31,911 nucleotides of DNA from Candidatus Colwellbacteria bacterium GWA2_46_10 (GTDB taxonomy: Bacteria > Patescibacteriota > Minisyncoccia > UBA6257 > Colwellbacteraceae), in assembly GCA_001817635.1 (NCBI GenBank), contig MHIS01000015.1, positions 1 to 31,911 of the forward strand, in the 5' to 3' direction. The translations under genes and the position numbers were made by a program. Positions 6,224 to 14,818 of the stretch are shown here, one piece after another; the stretch's first letter is position 1, and every line of letters begins with the position of its first letter. Below the pieces are notes generated by a model. The model was not told where the DNA came from, did not search any database, and saw only the letters and a list, made by a program, of their open reading frames with translations.

Positions 6224-7174
6224 TTACTCGTTCGTTACGCTACCGGCATCAAAAACAGGAATGTAGTACGCTGTCCCTGCAATATCAACCTGGATCAATC
6301 CATCAGCTGTTGTTGAACCAGTTATGGCGTATTGGTCAACGCCCGCGTCTGTGTCAGCACCGTTTGTTCCATCGGCTTCGGCGAAGTCCAGAACGTTGGT
6401 AACTGTTCCATCAAAGGTGATACCGTTAGTCCAACTGCTACCAGCAACGGAGTTAAGGTAAATACCATACTCTCTGGCTATACCGGTATAACCACCGTCC
6501 ATCAAGATACCGTAGTTTGTTCCGGTACCATCCTGGTTGTCATCGTAAATTCTAATCCCGGCAACCTCAGTTGGTGTTGACGAATCCTGACTAACATAGA
6601 CATCCAAACCATGTATGGTGGTGCCTGTGCTACCAGAACGGCTATCTACCTCAACTTTTGCACCCGTTATACTGCCAGCCGTACCACCGTTTGAATTCTG
6701 GGTCTTGATATACATCCCCTGCATATCGTAGTCCGCATGATTCGCCTCACCATTAGACATCCTTATGTCAAGAGTGGTGTCTGTCCCGTCAAAGCTTGCG
6801 GCTGCAGCTCCATCCCTAGAACCGCTTAATGCCAAACCGTAAGTTCGGTGATCGGCATCTCCGAAAGTCATTGGAACTTTCAGAGCCTCGTGGTAACTAA
6901 TGGAAGCCGTCGTAGTTGAGGTTAGCGGTGTAATGACAATTGACCTTAGGGTTGTCCCACTGACGCTCCCAGCCGCTATGGTGGATGTATCAGATAGAGT
7001 CATGTCCGGAACCGTAAAAGTGCCACTATCCGCAAGGGTCAAGTTACCATCACTAGTAATGGTAAGTGCTCCTAGTGTCAAAGCAGCCGAAGCTGGTGCC
7101 GCTAGAAAGACCACCATAGCTAGCATACCTACTGCAGCACTAAACCTAATTAATGTATTTTTCATGTGTTTCAT
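6224..7174 (-). CDS. Secreted beta-rich surface protein, tail-fibre/adhesin-like
   Basis: The 316-residue protein has a clear signal peptide (MKHMKNTLIRF, hydrophobic stretch, APASA-AL about residues 29-31). The mature part is Ser/Thr/Gly/Asp-rich and low in Lys, without cysteine. It contains short beta-strand-like repeats (LTITSDGNLTLADSGTFTV, GIRIYDDN, YGILMDGGYTG, YGIYLNS) and ends in DGLIQVDIAGTAYYIPVFDA. That ending resembles C-termini of phage structural and tail-fibre-like proteins, and repetitive CPR surface proteins. I infer a fibrous or beta-helical surface protein; no enzymatic motif is visible. The downstream secreted gene starts 68 nt away on the same strand and both share an ATGAAACAC-type start, so they may be co-transcribed. 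Confidence 0.7.
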   Translation of the reverse strand: MKHMKNTLIRFSAAVGMLAMVVFLAAPASAALTLGALTITSDGNLTLADSGTFTVPDMTLSDTSTIAAGSVSGTTLRSIVITPLTSTTTASISYHEALKVPMTFGDADHRTYGLALSGSRDGAAAASFDGTDTTLDIRMSNGEANHADYDMQGMYIKTQNSNGGTAGSITGAKVEVDSRSGSTGTTIHGLDVYVSQDSSTPTEVAGIRIYDDNQDGTGTNYGILMDGGYTGIAREYGIYLNSVAGSSWTNGITFDGTVTNVLDFAEADGTNGADTDAGVDQYAITGSTTADGLIQVDIAGTAYYIPVFDAGSVTNE

Positions 7175-7444
7175 TTATTAATTTTTAACTCATACGGATG
7201 AAATAACCTAGGAATCGACCTATCACCCATTATTTCTCCGTTTGTATTTTTACTTTCTTTAATTGTCTCAATCGACCTTTAAAAAACCCGCACGATAAGA
7301 CGTGTCGCGATTAGCTTTAAGTATATAAGCATAGTAATTATTCTAAAAAGGGTATGAGGAAAAACTGGGGATAAAAGTAAAGACGCAAAACCACCCTAAA
7401 GTGGCAGTTTTATCGATTCGCTAAAACGAGTAGTATTAAAGGAG

Positions 7445-8785
7445 ATGCAGCGTGGTCTATTCAGGAAAACAATCCTTCTTCTTGGTGACTGGGCTGGACT
7501 ATATCTATCCCTGTTTTTGCTTGTTCTGATTCGTTACGGAAACGATTGGGAAGCTCAATGGTCCAATCACTTCGTGCCTTTTTCCCTACTCTTCCCATTA
7601 TGGTTAGTGGTTATCTATGGAAGCTACTTATACGAGACGCGCTTCTTCCGCCCGGGAGTGGATACTTTGCGGGCTATGGGTGCAGTCGTCTTTATTTCCC
7701 TGTTCGGCAGCATAAGCATGTTCTACCTATTCCCTCCCGGGTTAATCCAACCCAGACGTAACCTAGTAATCTTCGCGGCTATATTCGGGTTGATCCTATC
7801 AGCCTGGCGTTTCCTCGCCTACAAGGCGGTACGCACACGCGTCAAAACAAACGTTCTGTTCTTGGGTAGTAATCCTGAGATAAAAGAGCTGGTTAAATTC
7901 TTCAAAGATAACCCGGAGCTTGGATATGCAAGCATGGGCACATTCGCAAGTGACCAAAAAGGCATAAATCAGGCATTAAAACTCTTGGAAGGAGGCGACG
8001 TAAACCTTTTGGTCATGGAATCTTCGTCAAAATCAACGAGTAGGGATAGAAGTACGTTCTCACTACTCGCCAGCGGCATCACCGCTATTGACTTAGAGGA
8101 GTTTTACGAAAGGTTATTGAACAAAGTTTCTCCCGAGATGCTCGATGAGTCGTGGTTCATACGCAACTTAGAGGGAATAAACCTGGCGGCATACAGATTT
8201 AGCAAACGCTTTATAGATATCGTAGCTGGAGCATTAGGTATTATTCTTCTTGCCTTTCTTTTCCTTCCCATAGCAATACTCATCAAGCTAAATTCTTCTG
8301 GGCAGGTAATATTTACCCAAAAGCGAGTTGGGAAAAATGGGAAAATCTTCCCAATGTATAAGTTTCGCACTATGAAAGTGCTTTCCGACGATGGTTCCGC
8401 CGAAACCGGAGAGGCAAAATGGACTCAAAGTGAAGACGTTAGGATTACTAGCATCGGAAAACTCCTCCGAATAACAAGGGTGGATGAACTTCCTCAATTC
8501 ATTAACATCCTAAGGGGTGATCTAAGTTTAGTCGGCCCAAGACCAGAGCGACCAGAGTTGGTTAAGAAGTTAGAGGCGGCTATTCCCCACTACAATATGA
8601 GACATCTTATTAAACCGGGTCTTACCGGCTGGGCTCAGATAAACTACCGATACGGCAGTTCTATCAAAGATGCCCACATTAAACTCCAGTACGACATCTA
8701 CTACGCCAAGAGAAAATCTCTGGTATTAGATTTCGCGATTATGCTAAAAACTATACGGATTGTTGTCTTGAGATCAGGAAGATAG
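7445..8785 (+). CDS. Polyprenyl-phosphate sugar-1-phosphate transferase (WcaJ/WbaP-like)
   Basis: The 446-residue protein has the usual three parts. Four transmembrane segments lie within about residues 8-135, a CoA-binding-like soluble domain spans about 140-240, and a C-terminal bacterial sugar transferase domain begins with a membrane helix (RFIDIVAGALGIILLAFLFLP). Family motifs are present: KRVGKNGKIFPMYKFRTM, RITRVDELPQFINILRGDLSLVGPRPE and KPGLTGWAQINYRYG. It would transfer a sugar-1-phosphate from a nucleotide sugar to undecaprenyl or related phosphate, the first step of glycan repeat-unit synthesis. Substrate cannot be told. AGGAG directly abuts the ATG, too close for a normal Shine-Dalgarno, and a TAGTAT box lies 8 nt upstream. 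Its 3' end overlaps the convergent glycosyltransferase by 12 bp. Confidence 0.92.
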   Translation: MQRGLFRKTILLLGDWAGLYLSLFLLVLIRYGNDWEAQWSNHFVPFSLLFPLWLVVIYGSYLYETRFFRPGVDTLRAMGAVVFISLFGSISMFYLFPPGLIQPRRNLVIFAAIFGLILSAWRFLAYKAVRTRVKTNVLFLGSNPEIKELVKFFKDNPELGYASMGTFASDQKGINQALKLLEGGDVNLLVMESSSKSTSRDRSTFSLLASGITAIDLEEFYERLLNKVSPEMLDESWFIRNLEGINLAAYRFSKRFIDIVAGALGIILLAFLFLPIAILIKLNSSGQVIFTQKRVGKNGKIFPMYKFRTMKVLSDDGSAETGEAKWTQSEDVRITSIGKLLRITRVDELPQFINILRGDLSLVGPRPERPELVKKLEAAIPHYNMRHLIKPGLTGWAQINYRYGSSIKDAHIKLQYDIYYAKRKSLVLDFAIMLKTIRIVVLRSGR

Positions 8786-9934
8786 CTTCTCTAAAGTTTC
8801 CCTAGCTATTTTTACTAACGCAGAGGTACTGTGGTCCCAGCTGTAGCGCTTGAGCACAAACTTTCTGCCAACCGCACCCAGTTTAGATCTACGTGCTGGT
8901 GATTGAAGTAACCGTACAACTTCTCCGGCAAATTCTTCCGCAGAGACCGCATCTACAATGGCCGGCGTGTTCTCAATCCCGCTACGCCCCAGTAAAGTAG
9001 CTACTATTGGCCTCTCCATAGATAGTGCCTGAAGCACTTTGTTTTTGATGCCAGCCCCGCTCACCATCGGCGCTACAAAAACATCTGATTGCTGTAAGTA
9101 GCTTTGGATTTCCTCCACTTCTCCCGTAACCTTAACTCCTTTTGTTCTGGAGAGAGCACGCACTTTAGGGGTAGGCCTACGCCCTACAACAAAAAACTCT
9201 GTCGAAGGTACATTCTTTTGTATTAATGGCAGTACCTTATAGCAAAACCAAACCACCGCATCTACATTTGGTTGGTAGTCCATCACTCCAGAGAAAACTA
9301 CCCTTGGGGGGTGTGGTAAGCCTGTCTTCTTGGATAGTTTGAAAAAGTCACTATCTACCCCATTAGTTAAAACAGCTGCTTTGCCGCCGAATCTAGAGAA
9401 TACCTTTGCGTCCGCCAGGGAAACCAACAGAATTTTTTCATATAGGTGAGAAGCCTTCCTCTCTATGGCGGATACGCCAACTCCAATTAGCAGATATAAC
9501 CATTTTCCCAGTAGATTCTTTGTTCCAGACGCTAGCGATTGATAGAAGAGAGAAAAACTATCATGGGGAAAGTAAATTGTTGGGTTGTGCTTGATAGCCC
9601 CACCCAACCACGCAAGTCCGAACCCGTCTATAACCAAAACTGTTTCTTTATCGAGGTTGGGTTTAATAAGATTCTTTATCGGTATTCCTAGGAGATACTT
9701 AGCTAAATTGGTTTTCATCTGCCCCAAGGTAAGAGGGTGCGCTTTCGCATTAGGGCTAACCTCTTTCCTCACTTCATTCAGATAATCTCCTTCTTTGGGG
9801 TCAAAGAAATAATGGTACTCGAATTTGTTTCCCATTTTCCGGCTTAGGTTCTTCGTATATTGGTAATGTATCAAGCGACCTCCATCTAGATATGGGGGGT
9901 ATGGTGGTTCCTGACTGATATAAACTAACTTCAT
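8774..9934 (-). CDS. Glycosyltransferase family 4 (GT-B fold)
   Basis: The 386-residue protein has a GT-B N-terminal domain starting with QEPPYPPYLDGGRLIHYQYTKNLSRK, typical of family 4 enzymes. The C-terminal nucleotide-sugar domain includes FSGVMDYQPNVDAVVWF, a VAPMVSGAGIKNKVLQALSMERPIVAT segment with the acidic donor-site region, and a terminal helix. The closest pattern that I recognise is the PEP-CTERM/EpsH-associated sugar transferase group. It would add one sugar to a lipid-linked glycan at the cytoplasmic membrane. It overlaps the upstream glycosyltransferase by 4 bp (ATGA) and is the last gene of the 13922-8774 operon. Its 3' end overlaps the convergent sugar transferase by 12 bp. 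Confidence 0.9.
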   Translation of the reverse strand: MKLVYISQEPPYPPYLDGGRLIHYQYTKNLSRKMGNKFEYHYFFDPKEGDYLNEVRKEVSPNAKAHPLTLGQMKTNLAKYLLGIPIKNLIKPNLDKETVLVIDGFGLAWLGGAIKHNPTIYFPHDSFSLFYQSLASGTKNLLGKWLYLLIGVGVSAIERKASHLYEKILLVSLADAKVFSRFGGKAAVLTNGVDSDFFKLSKKTGLPHPPRVVFSGVMDYQPNVDAVVWFCYKVLPLIQKNVPSTEFFVVGRRPTPKVRALSRTKGVKVTGEVEEIQSYLQQSDVFVAPMVSGAGIKNKVLQALSMERPIVATLLGRSGIENTPAIVDAVSAEEFAGEVVRLLQSPARRSKLGAVGRKFVLKRYSWDHSTSALVKIARETLEKLSS

Positions 9935-11061
9935 AGAACTTCTTTATATACCCTTGCTACTTCTCGAGCCTGTTTCTCTATGGAAAAATTGTTCTCGACT
10001 GCGATTCTAGCTTTCTTGCCAAACGTTTCTCGCAGAGCCTTGTTTATAACCAATTCCGTTAATTTTTCTTTTAGTTGATTTTTTGATGGGTCAAACAGAA
10101 AACCATTTTCTCCATTAGTGATAACTTCTCTGGGTCCACCTACGTTTGTGGAAACGACGGCTTTGCCACTCGCCATTGCCTCTAAGTTCACTAATCCAAA
10201 TGTCTCAAAGTCAGACGGACAAACTACTATATCCAAGGCGGATATAACTCTCTCAATATTCTCCCTAAATCCAGTCCAGATTACGCAACTTTTCCAATGT
10301 TCATTTCTTTCTATCGCACTCTTAAGCAATTTAATGTTTCTATCGTCTGCTCTTCTTCTAAATGTATTATCACCTACAAAAAATATCTTATATGGACGTC
10401 CTTCAATAGGTTCATCTAAGGCCTCCAACAACCTCATGTGCCCCTTGAGCTTCTGAAAGCGCCCTATCATCCCTATAAGAGTGCCCCCCTTCGAAAGCTC
10501 TTTTACCAGAGGGTCTGGTTTTACAAGAGGAGAAAATTTATTAGTATCGATACCCAAGTGGATCACCCCTATTTTACCCTTTGCCTTCCTTAAATTTTCG
10601 GGGAGCTTGTCCTGCACGAATTTTGACACCGAAAGAACCCTATCGGCCTGTTTGTATATAGAAGTGAAGGGCCAGAATTTAGGCTGCCACCACCACCACC
10701 CGTGGCAAACCCAAACTATTTTAAACGGTAGCTTGCCAAGCGTTCTTGCGGCGGCCGCGTATACCAATGTCTCTAAATCGTTAACGTGCACTATTTCCGG
10801 TTTAATTTCCCCCATTAGTTTTTTTAAAGAACGGTATGCACCAACGCTCCAAAATGGCATTTTGCCTCTCCTTAGAGACAATCCTGGGATCTCCACTACT
10901 TGCAACCCCATACCCATCGCCAATCCTGCAAGGGTTCCTCCCTTTTTAATAACAACTGTGGGGTCTACTCCATAACCACGCTTTAGTTCCCTAACTAGGG
11001 CAAGCATATTGCTTTCTCCACCCCCCAGCCCATTGAGGGAAGATAAAAAGACTACCTTCAT
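9931..11061 (-). CDS. Glycosyltransferase family 4, GT1-like
   Basis: The 376-residue protein is a retaining GT-B enzyme. N-terminal SSLNGLGGGESNMLALVREL contains the glycine-rich acceptor loop, and C-terminal IGMIGRFQKLKGHMRLLEAL and PSDFETFGLVNLEAMASGKAVVSTNVGGPREVI hold the ExxxxxxxE donor-binding motif. VCHGWWWWQPKFWPF near residue 118 is an unusual run of tryptophans. Substrates are unknown. It overlaps both neighbours in the operon by 4 bp, which implies translational coupling with the PIG-L deacetylase upstream and the other glycosyltransferase downstream. Confidence 0.92.
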   Translation of the reverse strand: MKVVFLSSLNGLGGGESNMLALVRELKRGYGVDPTVVIKKGGTLAGLAMGMGLQVVEIPGLSLRRGKMPFWSVGAYRSLKKLMGEIKPEIVHVNDLETLVYAAAARTLGKLPFKIVWVCHGWWWWQPKFWPFTSIYKQADRVLSVSKFVQDKLPENLRKAKGKIGVIHLGIDTNKFSPLVKPDPLVKELSKGGTLIGMIGRFQKLKGHMRLLEALDEPIEGRPYKIFFVGDNTFRRRADDRNIKLLKSAIERNEHWKSCVIWTGFRENIERVISALDIVVCPSDFETFGLVNLEAMASGKAVVSTNVGGPREVITNGENGFLFDPSKNQLKEKLTELVINKALRETFGKKARIAVENNFSIEKQAREVARVYKEVL

Positions 11062-11771
11062 GAAAAAGTCTCTATATCCTCTGGACTAAGTTCTAGAAAG
11101 CCTTCCATGTAACCACTGTTTGACCCACCGTCTATGGAGCGGTAAGCATTCAGACCAATTAGGTTATGCTCGAGGTTTTGATAATCTAATTGCGATTTGT
11201 AGTGCCTAATTAGCGATATCTTCTGATTAATACGCTCTGTTATATCTACAACCCTGCTAACCGGAAGCGCGGTCCACACCTCGTAAGCCCAAATACTCGC
11301 TGACCACTCCTTAGACAACCTAACAGCAATCTTGGCACTAGCCCTGTGGTCTGGATGCCTATCAACTGGTGATGTCGTTAGAATGAGGTCAAATTTACCC
11401 AATTTACTTATATCCTCAATGGCCTTCTCGACATTCTCTCCTAGTTTACCGTCCGGGAAACCAAGAAATTCTAGCTTGCAGTGGTCATGCTTTTCCCATG
11501 CGCTCTTAGCCTCTTTTTTTCTCAGTAGTACTATGTTTTCATATTTCCCCTTAGGATCGCCCATGCCGCCATCTGTGAGGAAAACTATGCAGGCGTTTTG
11601 ATTAGAAGATAGGCCGAGTAGGCTACCCCCACACCCTAGAGCCTCGTCATCGGGGTGAGGAGCCAAAACTAATATATCCTTGCCGGGCAATTTATCAGAC
11701 ACCCTTGGGGGCAAGTGCCCATATCCCATCCAAGCTTTTACGGCTCTTTTTATGTTATGCGTTTTGAACAT
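11058..11771 (-). CDS. PIG-L/LmbE-family deacetylase
   Basis: The 237-residue protein shows the zinc-binding HPDDE motif at residues 39-43 in LAPHPDDEALGCGGSLLG, and the second metal/catalytic region RHPDHRAS at residues 138-144. The family removes the N-acetyl group from GlcNAc-type sugars (GlcNAc-PI, mycothiol or bacillithiol precursors, glycan intermediates). Between a flippase and two glycosyltransferases, deacetylation of a lipid-linked amino sugar is the most natural role, though this is inference. A stretch of about 30 basic residues precedes the fold. It overlaps the flippase by 17 bp and the next glycosyltransferase by 4 bp. Confidence 0.9.
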   Translation of the reverse strand: MFKTHNIKRAVKAWMGYGHLPPRVSDKLPGKDILVLAPHPDDEALGCGGSLLGLSSNQNACIVFLTDGGMGDPKGKYENIVLLRKKEAKSAWEKHDHCKLEFLGFPDGKLGENVEKAIEDISKLGKFDLILTTSPVDRHPDHRASAKIAVRLSKEWSASIWAYEVWTALPVSRVVDITERINQKISLIRHYKSQLDYQNLEHNLIGLNAYRSIDGGSNSGYMEGFLELSPEDIETFS

Positions 11772-13206
11772 TATTTAACTTCCCGATAATTCCCACGATG
11801 ACCTTTTTATTGATTACCTTAAATTTTAACGCCAAACCTAGAAAAAGAATCCATGCCAGGGCGCGCACACTAAGATTAATGCCTAAACCTAGGTAATCGG
11901 CTAGCAGATATATCCCATAAAAGACGACTAGGCAAGCTCCAAAGAAAAGTGCTGGGATAGCCAAGTCTTTCAACCAGTTCCAACTTTTTGTTATCACCAA
12001 TGTGGTCAAAAGGCTAGTTGCGTATGCTATAGCCGTCGCGTATGCAGCACCCATCATCCCATATTTTGGCACAAGAAAGAGATTGGCTAGTACATTGACC
12101 CCCAAGCCAACCGAAGTTATTGCTACCAAAGTCCATGTTCGGCTTTCTACAAAAAGCTTACGGCTAGGTATGAAATATAGCCCATATAAAAATACTCCCA
12201 ATATTATCCATGGAACCAATCTTATATTACCCAAGTACAACGCTCCCCCCATAATCTCTATAGCCTCCCTGCTAAACAACCAGACAGAAAGTGCGAGGAA
12301 AGATAGCCACCCAAAATATTCCCTTACAATCGTTCGGTTGTCTTGTCTAAACTGTTCATTCTCATAGTTCTTAAAATAATAAATACTCCACGCTTGGTTG
12401 AACCCCATACTGAACAGGTTGAGCAACAGGGCAACCGCATAGACCACCGAATATAAGGCGACTGAGCTGATGCCCACAAAATGGTTTAAGAAAAAGCGAT
12501 CTATGTTTACCATTCCCCACCAACCAAATCCCGCCAATTGAACTGGCAAACCAAAGCTAATCGACTTGAGGACATGAGAAAAAGAATTAAATATGGGTCT
12601 TATGCTGTGATGGTAGAAAAGCATTAACAAGCTGCCCAAAGCTACAATACTGGTAGCCATCAACTCGCCTGCAATCTTCCCTGAAGCGCTAGCTTGGTAA
12701 AAAAACATTGAGACTACGATGAACAATACGGTTACCCCCGCCTGCCATAGTTTACTGACTAAAAAGGACTTACTAAGCTCTTTGGTAACCAATAAAGTTT
12801 GGTAGAAGTTAATAATAGCGCTGAGGTAGGCAATTACTATTGTAATGGCTATTAATGTTGAATCGATGCCCAACCAATCTCCTAGGTATTTAGATACCCA
12901 TACACCAAGGACCACCAAGACTATTCCGCTCAGCAACAGGTAGCTTGTTAGCGAGTTTAAATAATTTACCCTCTCCAATTTGCGCTTGAAGGTAAAGTAA
13001 AAGCGACCGGCAGCTGAGCCTATCCCTTGCTGAAAAATGATATTGAGGAAGCCGAAAAGACTAGTAAGTATAACTATGATCCCCACCTGCTCCACAGATA
13101 CCATGCGAGTATAAAATGGGAGCATCAAAAAATTGACGGATTGAGCTAACACATTAGCTAATGTGTAGTAAAACGAGTGGTTAAGAATATTTATTATGTG
13201 ATACAT
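11755..13206 (-). CDS. Lipopolysaccharide/teichoic-type flippase, Wzx-like
   Basis: The 483-residue integral membrane protein has about 12-14 hydrophobic segments. Its start (FYYTLANVLAQSVNFLMLPFYTRM, VEQVGIIVILTSLFGFLNIIFQQGI) is the classic Wzx/PST signature, and a polysaccharide-synthesis C-terminal half follows (FLVPKYGMMGAAYATAIAYA). It would move the finished lipid-linked glycan across the membrane. It differs clearly from the flippase at 1297-2790, so the window codes for two. The ATG at 13206 is chosen; a TTG at 13212 is the only upstream alternative. There is no obvious Shine-Dalgarno. It overlaps the PIG-L gene by 17 bp and is second in the operon. Confidence 0.9.
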   Translation of the reverse strand: MYHIINILNHSFYYTLANVLAQSVNFLMLPFYTRMVSVEQVGIIVILTSLFGFLNIIFQQGIGSAAGRFYFTFKRKLERVNYLNSLTSYLLLSGIVLVVLGVWVSKYLGDWLGIDSTLIAITIVIAYLSAIINFYQTLLVTKELSKSFLVSKLWQAGVTVLFIVVSMFFYQASASGKIAGELMATSIVALGSLLMLFYHHSIRPIFNSFSHVLKSISFGLPVQLAGFGWWGMVNIDRFFLNHFVGISSVALYSVVYAVALLLNLFSMGFNQAWSIYYFKNYENEQFRQDNRTIVREYFGWLSFLALSVWLFSREAIEIMGGALYLGNIRLVPWIILGVFLYGLYFIPSRKLFVESRTWTLVAITSVGLGVNVLANLFLVPKYGMMGAAYATAIAYATSLLTTLVITKSWNWLKDLAIPALFFGACLVVFYGIYLLADYLGLGINLSVRALAWILFLGLALKFKVINKKVIVGIIGKLNNVQNA

Positions 13207-13235
13207 AAACAATTAACAACCTTGGGTGGACAGCA

Positions 13236-13922
13236 TTATTGGGTCTCCATCCCCTGTTTTATCCAAAAGTGGATACCCGCATGACTCCCGACACCCTCTT
13301 CTTCGTCATAGTTAGCAGGTTTGTTTATCCTCGTATATCCATATATGGCTTTGTCGTCCCAATCGTGGGCTCCTATGATTGGAACCCTTTGAAACAGTAG
13401 ATTCACTATGTCACCCCTCAGGTGGATACCGGCATCTACGAATGCATAGTTGTACTTATCCAGACCGAGCTGATCTAAAAGAGCCGATAACTCAATCTTA
13501 TACGCACCTGCTCTGGGATTGCCTCCTCTTTTCACAAGCCCACCTACTCCAGTGACATCTAGCTCTGCGTCTATTACGGGTTGTTTCATCTCGTACATAA
13601 TCAGTTCCCAGTTCTTGCTGCCCTTAAACCTCTCCTTGCACTTAATTGCCCAGCTATCGTCAGCTACCTTAAGTTTTTCTGCCAACGCCACGTCCTTTGT
13701 AAAAATCTCCACAGAAGCAACCTTATCTAACTGTTTAAGGAAAGACTCTGTGCCATCTCCCATGCCGAACTCAATCATCGATTTAATGTTTTTCTCCTTA
13801 AAGAGTATCTCGTGGGCCCTTACGTGGTCTATCCATAAAGTGCCCCTTAAAATACCAGCGACCTTCTTAAGTGTTGGCACTCTATGGATAAGTTTAACGA
13901 AGTTATAGGCGCTCAATCTCAT
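13236..13922 (-). CDS. Methyltransferase-like Rossmann-fold protein of a glycan cluster
   Basis: The product is 228 residues. A glycine-rich motif after a strand, SMIEFGMGDGTESFLKQL (about 49-66), is followed by VEIFTKD and a central YAFVDAGIHLRGDIVNLLFQRVPIIGAHDWD. The latter resembles the FVDA..H..GD.......L..GGIIA.HD pattern of Methyltransf_24-type enzymes. I infer a SAM-dependent methyltransferase or a derivative; SAM binding is less canonical than in the protein at 14036. The frame is open to a TTG at 13976, but TTTACT-17-TATAGT on the minus strand would start transcription downstream of it, so the ATG at 13922 is preferred. First gene of the operon to 8774. Confidence 0.6.
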   Translation of the reverse strand: MRLSAYNFVKLIHRVPTLKKVAGILRGTLWIDHVRAHEILFKEKNIKSMIEFGMGDGTESFLKQLDKVASVEIFTKDVALAEKLKVADDSWAIKCKERFKGSKNWELIMYEMKQPVIDAELDVTGVGGLVKRGGNPRAGAYKIELSALLDQLGLDKYNYAFVDAGIHLRGDIVNLLFQRVPIIGAHDWDDKAIYGYTRINKPANYDEEEGVGSHAGIHFWIKQGMETQ

Positions 13923-14021
13923 TTGAGTTCTATCGGCTAATTTACTATATCCACTCTGGATATGGCAGTAAAGCAAAGCGTCTCTTTGGGCCAGCCAGTA
14001 TCCAACAATTCCAAGAGGAGA

Positions 14022-14027
14022 TAAAAT
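14022..14027 (+). promoter_or_regulatory. Possible -10 element for the plus-strand methyltransferase gene
   Basis: TAAAAT lies 8 nt before the ATG at 14036. No good -35 is visible. The AGGAG at 14016-14020 is too far upstream (15 nt) for a usual ribosome binding site, so a leaderless start is suggested. Confidence 0.35.
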
Positions 14028-14035
14028 AGCTATAC

Positions 14036-14818
14036 ATGTATTTATTTAACGACACCAATAAGGCTCTGTGGGGATCCAAGAGAGTGCTTAAACACTATTC
14101 CGAACAGGAGCATATCCAAAAAGCAGAAGCATCTATTCTTAAGCTCCTTAAGCCGAAGCTGTCGGAAATGAAGATGCTAGACATAGGGGTTGGGGCTGGA
14201 CGCACCACTATGCACTTTGCCCATTTAGTAAAAGAGTATATGGGGATAGATTACGCGAAACTCATGATCGACTCCTGTAGAAAAAAGTTTTCGGGATACC
14301 GTTTTGAAACCATGGACGTGCGCAATATGAGTCCTTTACCTAGTAACCATTTCGACTTTGTTCTCTTCAGTCACAATGGCATAGACAATATGCCCTACCA
14401 AGATAGGGAAAGGTCTCTGCAAGAAATCGCCAGGGTTCTAAAACAATCGGGAATCTTTGTTTTCTCTACCCACAATATCCATAGCATAGAAGCGCTTCTT
14501 TCCACTATTTCACCAGTAGATTCACCGCCTAGAAAAACACTAAAGTGGGTCAAAAATGGTTTATTCATACTAATGAATGGTCACCCATCGAAGCTGAAAA
14601 ATCTACCATACGTGGTAGTAAATGATGGAAGTTGGAATTTTCGTCTGCGCACGTACTACATAGATCCCCGAATACAATTACGAGAGCTGGAGGCGCTAGG
14701 CTTTAGGAACAGTCTTTTATTTTCTGGCTCCACCGGAGAAAGAATCGCCAGAAATCATTTGGCAATGGATAATGATCCCTGGATTTATTTCCTGTGCACG
14801 CATCAGTTACCCCTTTAA
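14036..14818 (+). CDS. Class I SAM-dependent methyltransferase
   Basis: The 260-residue protein has motif I MLDIGVGAGRTTMHFA (about 48-62), acidic motif II YMGIDYAKLMID, motif III FETMDVRN and motif IV HFDFVLFSHNGID, with RVLKQSGIFVFSTHN after them. This is the Methyltransf_11/25 pattern. The acceptor is unknown; methylation of a glycan or its lipid-linked intermediate is likely from context. It is read alone on the plus strand, divergent from the operon beginning at 13922, and its 3' end overlaps the RtcB-like gene by 12 bp tail to tail. Confidence 0.9.
   Translation: MYLFNDTNKALWGSKRVLKHYSEQEHIQKAEASILKLLKPKLSEMKMLDIGVGAGRTTMHFAHLVKEYMGIDYAKLMIDSCRKKFSGYRFETMDVRNMSPLPSNHFDFVLFSHNGIDNMPYQDRERSLQEIARVLKQSGIFVFSTHNIHSIEALLSTISPVDSPPRKTLKWVKNGLFILMNGHPSKLKNLPYVVVNDGSWNFRLRTYYIDPRIQLRELEALGFRNSLLFSGSTGERIARNHLAMDNDPWIYFLCTHQLPL

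Noticed and set aside
7387..7412. Terminator-like hairpin before the sugar transferase
   Set aside because: The stem is four GC-containing pairs with a bulged flank, and no transcript needing termination approaches from either side.
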